In this document: positions 14,706-22,438 of the stretch, one piece after another
How the letters are laid out: every line of letters starts with the position of its first letter
How positions within the stretch are numbered: the first letter of the stretch is position 1
Assembly: GCA_934330725.1 (NCBI GenBank)
Contig: CAKRGM010000038.1
Span: 1-22,438, forward strand
Direction of reading: 5' to 3'
Length of the DNA: 22,438 nt
Origin: an uncultured Lachnospiraceae bacterium
Lineage (GTDB): Bacteria; Bacillota; Clostridia; Lachnospirales; Lachnospiraceae
The notes under the pieces: model-generated
The model's input: the letters and a program-made list of their open reading frames with translations, nothing else
What the model was told of the DNA's origin: nothing
Databases searched by the model: none
Position numbers and translations under genes: made by a program

Positions 14706-16661
14706 CTATGAAAGCTCTTCCCATTTTTCATACAGCTCATCAAGCTCGGCAGACAAAGAAGTCCTTTCATTATGCAGCTCCATAAGACGTGCATTATTTG
14801 TGCAGACTTCAGGAAGAGCAGATTCTTCATCTATTACCTGAAGACGTTTTTCAAGTTCATCAATGCGGTCCTCTGTACGTTTTAGTTCATTTTTTCTTTT
14901 CTTAAGCAGTGCCTGTTCTTCCCTGGACTGTTTCCAGCTGGCCTTTGCGGCTTCTTTGGAGACGTCTTTGACAGCTTCCTTTGAAATGCCTGCTCCACCT
15001 GCGGCTGTATTATCATCCGTAAGCTTTAAAGCTTCATTTATTGCCTTTGGTGCAAGTATATCCCTTTTTTCCAGATAATAATCATAATTTCCAATATAAT
15101 TTACGATTGTCTTATTGGTAAGTTCAATTATGCGTGTTGCAGTAGTGTTTATAAAGTATCTGTCGTGTGATACATAAAGGACAGTGCCTGTATAATTATT
15201 CAGTGCATTTTCAAGTATTTCTTTTGAAACCATATCAAGGTGGTTTGTAGGCTCATCAAGAATAAGGAAATTAGCATTTGAAAGCATCAGCTTTGCAAGG
15301 CTTACACGTCCTTTTTCGCCACCGCTTAAATCACGTATATATTTAAAGACATCATCATCAGTAAAAAGAAATGCTGCAAGGGTATTTCTTATTCTGGTAT
15401 TATTAAGGTCAGGATATGAATCCTGAATCTCTTCAAAAAGAGTTTTATCAGGGTCAAGCACATGATGTTCCTGGTCGTAGTAGCCAATTGAAACTTTCGA
15501 ACCCAGACGGATTGAACCATTATCAGGTTCGATTATTTTATTGATAAGTTTAAGAATGGTAGTTTTTCCTGTACCGTTATTACCAAGTATTGCAACCCTT
15601 TCACCACGTTTTATTTCAAAAGAAATGTTGTTAAAAAGAGTTACGCCGTCAAACGATTTAGTCAGGGAGTCTACGGTAAGTACATCATTTCCACTGATAA
15701 CGTCCGGCTCAAGGCTGATATGCATTTTGTCGTTTAATTCTTCAGGCTTATCGACTTTTTGTATTTTATCAAGCATTTTTTCACGGCTTTCAGCACGTTT
15801 TATGGATTTTTCACGGTTAAATTGCTTTAATTTTGTTATTACTTCTTCCTGGTGTTTTATATTGCGTTGCTGATTCAGATATTCTTTCATCTGCATATTA
15901 CGTAAAATCTGTTTTTTATTGGAATAGTCTGAGTAGTTGCCGCTGAATACGGTTACTTTTGCATTATCTATCTCAATAATCTTTGTGACAATCTTATCAA
16001 GAAAATACCGGTCATGGGCAACTATAATAACACTTCCTTTATAGGAAAGAAGATAGTTTTCAAGCCATGCGATAGATTCCATGTCAAGATGGTTTGTAGG
16101 TTCGTCCAAAAGAATTATATCAGGCTTTGAAAGAAGTAGTTTACCAAGTGATACACGGGTCTTCTGACCACCTGATAGTGTATTTACATGGAGTGAAAAA
16201 TCATCTTCTGAAAATCCAAGACCTTTTAAAATACCAACAACTTCACTTTTGTATGCATAGCCATTCATAAGGTCAAATTTATGTGTGAGCTGAGTATACT
16301 GCTCTAAAAGATTATCAAGGGCATCACCTGCAAGGATTTTCATATCAGCTTCCATTGTGCGGATGCGTTCTTCCATTTTTAAAATGTCCTGTCGTACATT
16401 GTACAATTCGTCATAAATTGTATTATTTGTATCAAGGTTCTGGTGCTGGGCAAGGTAGCCCATTGTTTTATCTTTAGCAAGAGTAACACTGCCCTTGTCA
16501 GCAGGAAGCTCCCCTATTATCATTTTTAAAAGAGTAGATTTACCGGCACCATTTATTCCTACGATTGCGGCTTTTTCATGGTCTTCAATATTAATGGAAC
16601 AATTATTTACAATTTCATCAGTTCCGAATGATTTACACAGGTTATTACAGGATAAAATCAT
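14706..16661 (-). CDS. ABC-F family ATPase (YdiF/Uup-like translation factor)
   Basis: A soluble 651-residue protein with two ABC domains and no membrane part; the family binds the ribosomal E site and affects translation or, in some members, antibiotic resistance. Domain 1 has Walker A GINGAGKST (about 36-44), signature LSGGQKTR and Walker B IILLDEPTNHLD. The charged interdomain linker (about 245-310) holds QQRNIKHQEEVITKLKQFNR. Domain 2 has GNNGTGKTT, LSGGEKGR and LILDEPTNHLD. A C-terminal Lys/Glu-rich coiled coil (about 580-650) is of the Uup/YdiF kind. AAGGGG precedes the ATG. I see nothing that marks it as a resistance protein rather than a housekeeping factor. Confidence 0.93.
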   Translation of the reverse strand: MILSCNNLCKSFGTDEIVNNCSINIEDHEKAAIVGINGAGKSTLLKMIIGELPADKGSVTLAKDKTMGYLAQHQNLDTNNTIYDELYNVRQDILKMEERIRTMEADMKILAGDALDNLLEQYTQLTHKFDLMNGYAYKSEVVGILKGLGFSEDDFSLHVNTLSGGQKTRVSLGKLLLSKPDIILLDEPTNHLDMESIAWLENYLLSYKGSVIIVAHDRYFLDKIVTKIIEIDNAKVTVFSGNYSDYSNKKQILRNMQMKEYLNQQRNIKHQEEVITKLKQFNREKSIKRAESREKMLDKIQKVDKPEELNDKMHISLEPDVISGNDVLTVDSLTKSFDGVTLFNNISFEIKRGERVAILGNNGTGKTTILKLINKIIEPDNGSIRLGSKVSIGYYDQEHHVLDPDKTLFEEIQDSYPDLNNTRIRNTLAAFLFTDDDVFKYIRDLSGGEKGRVSLAKLMLSNANFLILDEPTNHLDMVSKEILENALNNYTGTVLYVSHDRYFINTTATRIIELTNKTIVNYIGNYDYYLEKRDILAPKAINEALKLTDDNTAAGGAGISKEAVKDVSKEAAKASWKQSREEQALLKKRKNELKRTEDRIDELEKRLQVIDEESALPEVCTNNARLMELHNERTSLSAELDELYEKWEELS

Positions 16662-16851
16662 GATTAAACCCCTTTCTAAAATATCTTTAAGTCAGGTGAT
16701 TGCGATATTTTTAATTCTGCCGGGCATTACCTGGAAAATAGCAAATTTCGCAAACAAATATGTAGACATACAGAATATATTATAATGTGAAGTACATGGA
16801 AATGCAATGCAGATATTGCTTATTAAAAAATGAAAATCAGCGGCGCTGCGG

Positions 16852-16881
16852 TTTACAATCAGAGTAAATTAAATGTATAAT
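16852..16881 (+). promoter_or_regulatory. Putative promoter of the small helical protein gene
   Basis: TTTACA (16852-16857), 18 nt, then TATAAT (16876-16881) preceded by TG. Transcription would start near 16888, about 32 nt before the preferred ATG at 16920. Confidence 0.65.
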
Positions 16882-16919
16882 TATATATATTTCTATGGAA
16901 AGGTATGGTTAAAGGCAGA

Positions 16920-17348
16920 ATGGGTTTGACACAAAGAGAGATTAATGAAGCTATAGAAAGCGGTGAAAATGCAAAGTATTGCCTGCGTCTTGCAAGAAAA
17001 AAGTTAAGAAGCGCATTAAGATGGAGCAGAGTAGATCTGTTCAGTGATAGTATGATCGTGAATACTATAAAGTATGGAAAAGTTTTTAAGGCGTCTACCA
17101 ATATGCAGGTTGCACAGAATTATCTTCGTACTTTTCAAAAAAGAGTAAAGGATGCGGACGTATATTATGAATTCTATGACAGTATTGATGAATATGCGAA
17201 GGATGCAGATGTGTTTTGCGACTGTGTGATGCATGAACTTGAAGTGCATGATAATATTGCAGACATGCTGGCACAGGTTGAAAGGGTTCTTTCAAAGCTG
17301 GAAGAGGCGCTTGCAAGGGTATATAAGTGTACGCCACAGTCAGAGTGA
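16920..17348 (+). CDS. Uncharacterised helical protein
   Basis: A 142-residue soluble protein that I cannot assign a function. It starts MGLTQREINEAIESGENAKYCL; similar openings occur, as I recall, in uncharacterised Clostridia proteins. The composition is charged and almost entirely helix-favouring. A central hydrophobic patch (VDLFSDSMIVNTIKYGK, about 38-54) is followed by long amphipathic stretches (VAQNYLRTFQKRVKDADVYYEF; MLAQVERVLSKLEEALARVY) that suggest coiled coils. No signal peptide or membrane helix is seen. ATG 16920 is preferred to ATG 16905, which has its purine tract only 1 nt away and would leave a 17-nt leader. Its promoter diverges from the ABC-F gene, and a separate promoter serves the helicase downstream. 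Confidence 0.75.
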   Translation: MGLTQREINEAIESGENAKYCLRLARKKLRSALRWSRVDLFSDSMIVNTIKYGKVFKASTNMQVAQNYLRTFQKRVKDADVYYEFYDSIDEYAKDADVFCDCVMHELEVHDNIADMLAQVERVLSKLEEALARVYKCTPQSE

Positions 17349-17372
17349 TATTAAATGCGGGCAGCAGCCAGG

Positions 17373-17397
17373 ATACGTGGATACAATACGTGGATAC
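17373..17397. repeat. Two direct copies of a 12-nt sequence
   Basis: ATACGTGGATAC occurs at 17373-17384 and 17386-17397, one base apart, directly upstream of the helicase promoter. Confidence 0.8.
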
Positions 17398-17410
17398 GTA
17401 AAAATATATT

Positions 17411-17439
17411 TTGACAATACAAGATAATTCATGTATGCT
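17411..17439 (+). promoter_or_regulatory. Putative promoter of the DEAD-box helicase gene
   Basis: TTGACA (17411-17416), 17 nt, then TATGCT (17434-17439, 4 of 6). The helicase start codon is 45 nt downstream of the -10 box. Confidence 0.6.
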
Positions 17440-17483
17440 TTATAAGTTGCACATTTATAAGGTTTGTAGAAAAGGAAAGTTAT

Positions 17484-19082
17484 ATGAAGTTTGAAGAGTT
17501 AAAGATAGACGAAAGAATTTTAAGGGCTGTTGAAGATATGGGATTTGAAGAGGCATCACCTATCCAGGCAAAGTCAATTCCTGTTGTTATGGAAGGAAAA
17601 GATGTGGTTGGACAGGCCCAGACCGGAACAGGAAAGACAGCTGCTTATGCAATACCACTTCTTCAGAAGATAGATCCACAGTTAAAGAAAATCCAGGCAG
17701 TTGTGCTTTGCCCTACAAGAGAACTTGCAGTGCAGGTGGCAGAAGAAATCAGAAAGCTTGCAAAATATATGAGTGATATCAAGGTTCTGCCGGTGTATGG
17801 AGGCCAGGAGATTGAAAGACAGATACGTTCATTAAAGAATGGCGTTCAGATAGTAGTTGGAACTCCGGGACGTGTAATGGATCACATGAGAAGAAAAACA
17901 ATAAGATTTGAGCATATTTCAATGGTGATTCTTGATGAAGCTGATGAAATGCTTGATATGGGATTCCGTGACGACATTGAGACAATACTTACAGATACGC
18001 CGCAGGAAAGACAGACGGTAATGTTTTCTGCAACAATGGCAAAGGATATTATGGAAATAGCGACAAGATTTCAGAATGATGCACAGATTATAAAGGTTGT
18101 AAGAAAGCAGCTTACAGTTGAAAATATTGAACAGTATTATTATGAAGTAAGACCAAAAAATAAAGATGAAGTACTTTGCAGACTTATAGATATTTACAAT
18201 CCAAGGCTTTCAGTGGTATTCTGTAATACAAAGAGACAGGTCGATGAACTTATATCTGAACTTAAGGGCAGAGGTTATTTCGCAGACGGTATTCATGGTG
18301 ATATGAAACAGGCACAGCGTGACAGAGTTATGAATGATTTCAGAAGCGGAAAGACAGAAATACTTATCGCGACAGACGTTGCAGCACGTGGAATTGACGT
18401 TGATGATGTAGATGTAGTATTTAACTATGATCTTCCACAGGATGAGGAATATTATGTACACAGAATCGGAAGGACAGGAAGAGCAGGAAGAGCAGGACTT
18501 GCATTGTCGTTTATATCCGGAAAAGAAGTGTATAAGTTAAAGGATATAGAGCATTACTGTAAGACTAAAATAAAGGCTAAGCCGATTCCATCACTTGATG
18601 ATGTCAAGAACACAAAAATCGATAAAATGTTTGAAAAGGTAAAAGACACAATCGATGAGGGCGGTCTTATTGATATGATTGAAATCGTACAGGAGCATCT
18701 TAATCAGGAAGATTATACTGCTATGGACGTTGCAGCAGCATTATTAAAGATGGTAATGGGTGATACACTTGACAGAACAGATGATGTTGAGGAATATCAC
18801 TTTGAGGCCGGAAGTGATAACAGAATGGCAAGACTCTTTATAAATGTCGGCAAGAAGGATAAGATAAAACCAGCCAATATTTTGGGAGCAATAGCGGGAG
18901 AATCAGGAATTCCCGGAAATCTTGTGGGATCAATTGATATGTATGATAACTATACATTTGTTGAGGTACCTGGAAAGCATGCAGATAAAGTATTAAAAGC
19001 AATGCAGAATGTAAAGATAAAGGGAAGAAGCATAAGTATTGAAAGAGCATCAGGAAAGAGACGCAAACGCCGCAGAAGATAA
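17484..19082 (+). CDS. DEAD-box ATP-dependent RNA helicase with DbpA-type RNA-binding tail
   Basis: A 532-residue RNA helicase that remodels RNA, probably rRNA during ribosome assembly or mRNA at low temperature. Two RecA-like domains carry all motifs: Q28 in SPIQ, AQTGTGKT (45-52), PTRELA, TPGR, DEAD (151-154), SAT (182-184), ATDVAARGID and HRIGRTGR (326-333). A C-terminal DbpA-like RRM fold (about 455-525: MARLFINVGKKDKI, GNLVGSIDM, YTFVEVPG) and a basic end KRRKRRRR would bind RNA. AAGGAAAG lies just before the ATG. A DeaD/CshA-like housekeeping role is likelier than strict DbpA specificity, but the exact subfamily is not certain. Confidence 0.93.
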   Translation: MKFEELKIDERILRAVEDMGFEEASPIQAKSIPVVMEGKDVVGQAQTGTGKTAAYAIPLLQKIDPQLKKIQAVVLCPTRELAVQVAEEIRKLAKYMSDIKVLPVYGGQEIERQIRSLKNGVQIVVGTPGRVMDHMRRKTIRFEHISMVILDEADEMLDMGFRDDIETILTDTPQERQTVMFSATMAKDIMEIATRFQNDAQIIKVVRKQLTVENIEQYYYEVRPKNKDEVLCRLIDIYNPRLSVVFCNTKRQVDELISELKGRGYFADGIHGDMKQAQRDRVMNDFRSGKTEILIATDVAARGIDVDDVDVVFNYDLPQDEEYYVHRIGRTGRAGRAGLALSFISGKEVYKLKDIEHYCKTKIKAKPIPSLDDVKNTKIDKMFEKVKDTIDEGGLIDMIEIVQEHLNQEDYTAMDVAAALLKMVMGDTLDRTDDVEEYHFEAGSDNRMARLFINVGKKDKIKPANILGAIAGESGIPGNLVGSIDMYDNYTFVEVPGKHADKVLKAMQNVKIKGRSISIERASGKRRKRRRR

Positions 19083-19170
19083 TATATAAATATCATGCAG
19101 GAACGAACGGCTTTTAGAAATTATGCCTCTTATATCATATTAATTGTGCATGGTATGAAAAAGGAACTGT

Positions 19171-19872
19171 ATGGAAAATATTAAACTTGAGAATTTAAAT
19201 AAAAGTGAAGCATTGCGCTATTTAGGTTATGGCAGCAGCAAGGCTGACGAGAAGATAAGTAACATTTTAAACGAATGCGAACAGGAAATCATCGAGAATG
19301 CCAGACCACGATATATTTACAGGCGGTTTGATATTGAGCCGGTATATGAAAAACATACAGAAGAATATAAAGGAATAAGCGTGTGCAAAACGAATCTTAT
19401 ATTACCTGGCAATTCAATAAAAAAGCATCTTATGGGCTGTCACAGCGCTGTTCTTATGGCGGTTACGATATCAGAACAGGCAGACAGGCTTATAAGAATA
19501 GCGAAGGTGAGCAATATGGTTAAGGCAGTAGTTCTTGACAGCCTTGCAAGTGTTGCGGTTGAGCAGGCATGCGATAAGACAGAGCAGATTATAAAATCAG
19601 AATATCCGGATATGTATCAGACATTCAGATTTGGGATAGGTTATGGCGACTTGCCAATACATTTGCAGAAGGATTTTTTGAATGTACTTAATGCACCAAA
19701 GCTTATAGGATTAAATGTTACAGATTCCTGCATGCTTGTTCCAACCAAGTCTGTAACAGCGGTAATCGGACTGTCTGAAAATGAGATTAAAGGGCAGGCA
19801 AGAGGCTGCCAGACCTGCAATATGAATAAAAGGTGTCGTTTCAGAGCAAAAGGAGGACATTGTTTTGGATAA
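19171..19872 (+). CDS. Stand-alone methionine synthase reactivation-domain protein
   Basis: A 233-residue protein related to the C-terminal activation domain of cobalamin-dependent methionine synthase (MetH), which binds S-adenosylmethionine and lets oxidised cobalamin be reductively methylated. In this organism it is a separate gene, overlapping metH by 8 nt, and the downstream MetH ends without such a domain. Family-like stretches are LMGCHSAVLMAVTI, DSLASVAVEQACD, RFGIGYGDLPI and GLNVTDSCMLVPTKSVTAVIGLS. The C-terminus carries four cysteines (213, 216, 222, 231) that E. coli MetH lacks as far as I recall, and which could bind a metal or iron-sulfur cluster. AAAGGAA precedes the ATG. Confidence 0.88.
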   Translation: MENIKLENLNKSEALRYLGYGSSKADEKISNILNECEQEIIENARPRYIYRRFDIEPVYEKHTEEYKGISVCKTNLILPGNSIKKHLMGCHSAVLMAVTISEQADRLIRIAKVSNMVKAVVLDSLASVAVEQACDKTEQIIKSEYPDMYQTFRFGIGYGDLPIHLQKDFLNVLNAPKLIGLNVTDSCMLVPTKSVTAVIGLSENEIKGQARGCQTCNMNKRCRFRAKGGHCFG

Positions 19873-22327
19873 CAAATTCAGAGAACTTTTGAAAAAAGAT
19901 TATGTTATATTTGATGGAGCAATGGGAACAATGCTGCAGGCAGCAGGGCTTAAAATGGGAGAAATACCAGAACTGCTCAGCATTACAAGGCCGGAACTTC
20001 TTGTGTCAATACATGAACAGTACTTAAGAGCCGGAGCAGACGTCGTGTATGCAAATACATTTGGCGCTAACAGCTATAAACTTGATGGATGTGGAAAAAC
20101 CGTTGAAGAAGTAATAAAAGCGGGGATAACCAATGCTAAAAAAGCATGTGAAAATGTAAATAAAAACGCATGTGTTGCACTTGATATCGGACCTATAGGT
20201 CAGCTTTTAGAGCCGGCGGGAACATTGAGCTTTGAAGAGGCATATGACATTTACAAGGAAATCATTCTGGCAGGAAAAGATGCTGATCTTATTGTATTTG
20301 AAACAATGACAGATCTTCTTGAGTGTAAGGCGGCAATTCTTGCAGCAAAGGAAAACTCAGATCTTCCAATTGTCTGTACAATGACATTTGAAATGAATTT
20401 AAGAACATTTACAGGATGTTCAATTCCTTCAATGGCAATTACACTTAGCGGACTTGGTGTTGATGCACTCGGAGTAAACTGTTCACTTGGACCAAAAGAA
20501 CTTGAGCCTGTAGTTGCAGAGCTTACAAAGTGGACAAAACTGCCCGTAGTTGTAAAGCCAAACGCAGGGCTTCCAGACCCGAAAACAAATGAATATAATG
20601 TTAAGCCACAGGAATTTGCTGAGCTTATGAAGGAACTTAGAAAATATGGTATTAAAGTGTTTGGCGGATGCTGTGGAACTGATCCTGAATTTATAAAATG
20701 TGTCCACGAAATGCTTGCGAATAATGGAAATGATTTTGATACTTCAAAAAAGGTTGTTCCGTCAGCAGTCTGTTCAGCAACAAGAACGGTAACAATTACG
20801 GAGCCGAGAATAATCGGGGAAAGAATTAATCCTACTGGGAAAAAGATATTTCAGGAAGCACTAAGACGCCATGATGTTGATTATATACTTAACCAGGCAT
20901 TAGAACAGATACATGCAGGAGCAGATATCCTTGACGTAAATGTAGGCCTTCCTGGAATTGATGAAAGAGAAATGATGATTACTACTGTAAAATCACTGCA
21001 GTCAGTAGTTGATGTCCCGCTTCAGATTGATTCAACCATTCCTGAAGTACTTGATGCAGCACTCAGGGTCTATAATGGAAAACCTATAATTAATTCAGTA
21101 AACGGTGAAGAGGATTCTCTGAACAATATTTTACCGCTTGTAAAAAAGTATGGTGCAGCAGTAATCGGACTTACACTTGATAAAAACGGAATTCCAAAGA
21201 AGGCAGAAGAACGTTTTGCAATAGCTGAAAAAATTATGAACAGAGCACTTGCAATCGGAATCCCAAAGGAAGATATATTTATTGACTGTCTTACACTTAC
21301 AGCGTCAGCTGAGCAGGAAGGTGTAATGGAAACAATAAAGGCAGTAAATATGGTAAAGACAAGACTTGGACTGCATACGGGACTTGGCGTTTCAAATATT
21401 TCATTCGGACTTCCTAACAGAGTACTTGTAAACAGAACATTTCTTACAATGGCACTGATGGCAGGACTTGACCTTCCGATAATAAATCCGAATATTCCTG
21501 AAATGACAGGAGCTGTAAGGGCATATAAGCTTTTGGCAAATATTGATAAGAATTCAGTAGACTTTATAAAAAACTATGCCAACATGCCAAAAGTTAAAAA
21601 AATATATGTACAGGAAGGAAATGACAAGAATGGCCAGGCAGGTGGCCAGGCAGGTTCAGGCAATGCTTTGGATGCTGCTGGAGCCCAGACAGCAGGCCAG
21701 TCAGAAAACGGCGGACTATATGATGCCGTAATTAACGGACTTGTAAGTGAAGGCGCAAGAATTACGGAAGAGATGCTTAAGACAACAGATTCAATGGAAA
21801 TAGTAAATAAAGTACTCATCCCTGCACTTGATAAAGTTGGAGCTGATTTTGAAAAAGGAACACTGTTCCTTCCTCAGCTTATCATGTCGGCATCGGTTAC
21901 ACAGGCAGCATTTGAAGTGATAAGAAATCATATGATAAAGAGTGATTCAGCACCTGTAAGCAAGGGAAAGATAGTAATAGCAACTGTTAAAGGGGATGTA
22001 CATGATATTGGAAAGAATATTGTCAAAGTCCTTCTTGAAAATTATGGATATGATGTAATTGATCTAGGTAAAGATGTTGAGTATCAGGCAGTTGTTGATG
22101 CAGTTCGTGAAAATGATGTAAAGCTTGTTGGACTTTCGGCACTTATGACAACAACTCTTGTTTCAATGAAAGAAACCATCGAACTTATACACGAAAATGG
22201 TCTGGACTGTAAGATAATGGTTGGCGGTGCAGTGCTTACACCGGAATATGCAAAAGAAATACACGCTGATTATTATGCAAAGGATGCAAAGGAGTCTGTT
22301 GATATCGCTAAAAGGGTACTTGGCTGA
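19865..22327 (+). CDS. metH: Cobalamin-dependent methionine synthase without activation domain
   Basis: An 820-residue enzyme that transfers the methyl group of methyltetrahydrofolate to homocysteine through cobalamin. Domain 1 (about 1-290) binds homocysteine and zinc; GVNCSLGP (Cys about 205) and GGCCGTDP (two Cys near 268) supply the ligands. Domain 2 (about 310-580) is the folate-binding TIM barrel, from IGERINPTGKK to NRTFLTMALMAGLD. Domains 3 and 4 (about 620-820) are the cobalamin cap and Rossmann domain with GDVHDIGKN (His about 712), GLSALMT and VGGAVL. The chain stops there, lacking the reactivation domain, which the preceding gene provides. The TTG start at 19865 overlaps that gene and follows AGGAGG (19851-19856). 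A Gly/Ala/Gln-rich linker (about 586-620) joins domains 2 and 3. Confidence 0.95.
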   Translation: MDNKFRELLKKDYVIFDGAMGTMLQAAGLKMGEIPELLSITRPELLVSIHEQYLRAGADVVYANTFGANSYKLDGCGKTVEEVIKAGITNAKKACENVNKNACVALDIGPIGQLLEPAGTLSFEEAYDIYKEIILAGKDADLIVFETMTDLLECKAAILAAKENSDLPIVCTMTFEMNLRTFTGCSIPSMAITLSGLGVDALGVNCSLGPKELEPVVAELTKWTKLPVVVKPNAGLPDPKTNEYNVKPQEFAELMKELRKYGIKVFGGCCGTDPEFIKCVHEMLANNGNDFDTSKKVVPSAVCSATRTVTITEPRIIGERINPTGKKIFQEALRRHDVDYILNQALEQIHAGADILDVNVGLPGIDEREMMITTVKSLQSVVDVPLQIDSTIPEVLDAALRVYNGKPIINSVNGEEDSLNNILPLVKKYGAAVIGLTLDKNGIPKKAEERFAIAEKIMNRALAIGIPKEDIFIDCLTLTASAEQEGVMETIKAVNMVKTRLGLHTGLGVSNISFGLPNRVLVNRTFLTMALMAGLDLPIINPNIPEMTGAVRAYKLLANIDKNSVDFIKNYANMPKVKKIYVQEGNDKNGQAGGQAGSGNALDAAGAQTAGQSENGGLYDAVINGLVSEGARITEEMLKTTDSMEIVNKVLIPALDKVGADFEKGTLFLPQLIMSASVTQAAFEVIRNHMIKSDSAPVSKGKIVIATVKGDVHDIGKNIVKVLLENYGYDVIDLGKDVEYQAVVDAVRENDVKLVGLSALMTTTLVSMKETIELIHENGLDCKIMVGGAVLTPEYAKEIHADYYAKDAKESVDIAKRVLG
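21632..21655 (+). repeat. 12-bp tandem repeat encoding the MetH linker
   Basis: GGCCAGGCAGGT occurs twice in direct succession (21632-21643 and 21644-21655), encoding GQAGGQAG. It is locally much richer in G and C than its surroundings and in frame with metH. Confidence 0.9.
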
Positions 22328-22349
22328 TACGTTTCATATAAATTTCATG

Positions 22350-22423
22350 CAGCTTTGAAAGGTAAAAATAATTCGCACTAATAGTACTAAAATTTAAGCT
22401 GATTTCTTTGCGATAAGGTAAAA
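22350..22423. repeat. Right arm of the 74-bp perfect terminal inverted repeat
   Basis: It is the exact reverse complement of 1-74 and begins 22 nt after the metH stop. Fifteen further bases (22424-22438, A-rich) lie beyond the arm, but their left counterpart would be outside the window. No metH terminator hairpin is evident between 22328 and the arm. Confidence 0.95.
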
Positions 22424-22438
22424 TAAAAGAAAAAACTT

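Noticed and set aside
19083..19170. Cobalamin or SAM riboswitch before the methionine synthase operon
   Set aside because: Only 88 nt separate the genes, too little for either class together with an expression platform, and no matching boxes were seen.
1..22438. Composite transposon or integrated element bounded by the inverted repeats
   Set aside because: No transposase, integrase or cargo-like gene is visible, and the content is mostly housekeeping (secDF, recJ, HU, metH, tRNA).

Overview
The window reads as chromosomal DNA from a low-GC Gram-positive anaerobe, most likely a member of the Lachnospiraceae (Clostridia). The grounds are AT-rich coding with strong ribosome binding sites, TTG and GTG starts, a BceRS-BceAB module, the SCIFF peptide with its radical SAM maturase next to a fused SecDF, and a MetH split from its reactivation domain. 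The family assignment is inference from gene content. No plasmid, phage or transposase gene is visible; most genes are housekeeping genes.

Layout. 1-74 is one arm of a perfect inverted repeat whose partner is 22350-22423, so both ends of the window carry the same sequence pointing outward. 131-4906 is a peptide-antibiotic resistance module: a response regulator, an intramembrane-sensing kinase, an ABC ATPase and a large permease. A palindrome matching the BceR-type box lies between kinase and transporter. 5085-5288 is a tRNA-Leu (anticodon AAG) with strong promoter and terminator. 5353-6321 is an auxin-efflux-carrier family transporter. 6334-10342 is the SCIFF ranthipeptide locus: a 48-residue Cys-rich precursor, its SPASM radical SAM maturase and secDF. 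recJ follows at 10482-12206 and ends at a terminator shared with the minus-strand block.

The minus strand, in transcription order, holds an ABC-F ATPase (16661-14706), HU (14515-14240), a CYTH-domain protein (14115-13636) and a ClC transporter resembling the CLC-F fluoride exporters (13554-12277). Diverging from the ABC-F gene on the plus strand are a small uncharacterised helical protein (16920-17348), a DEAD-box RNA helicase (17484-19082), and a methionine synthase pair: a stand-alone reactivation-domain protein (19171-19872) overlapping metH (19865-22327) by 8 nt.

Most genes are recognisable families. The points that most deserve checking are the inverted repeats at the window ends, the two hairpins between the SCIFF precursor and its maturase, the A34 tRNA-Leu, the CLC-F-like transporter, the repeat-encoded linker in MetH, the Cys-rich tail of its activator, and a recJ start that seems to depend on a mini-ORF. 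I saw no clear evidence for a wholly new multi-gene system.
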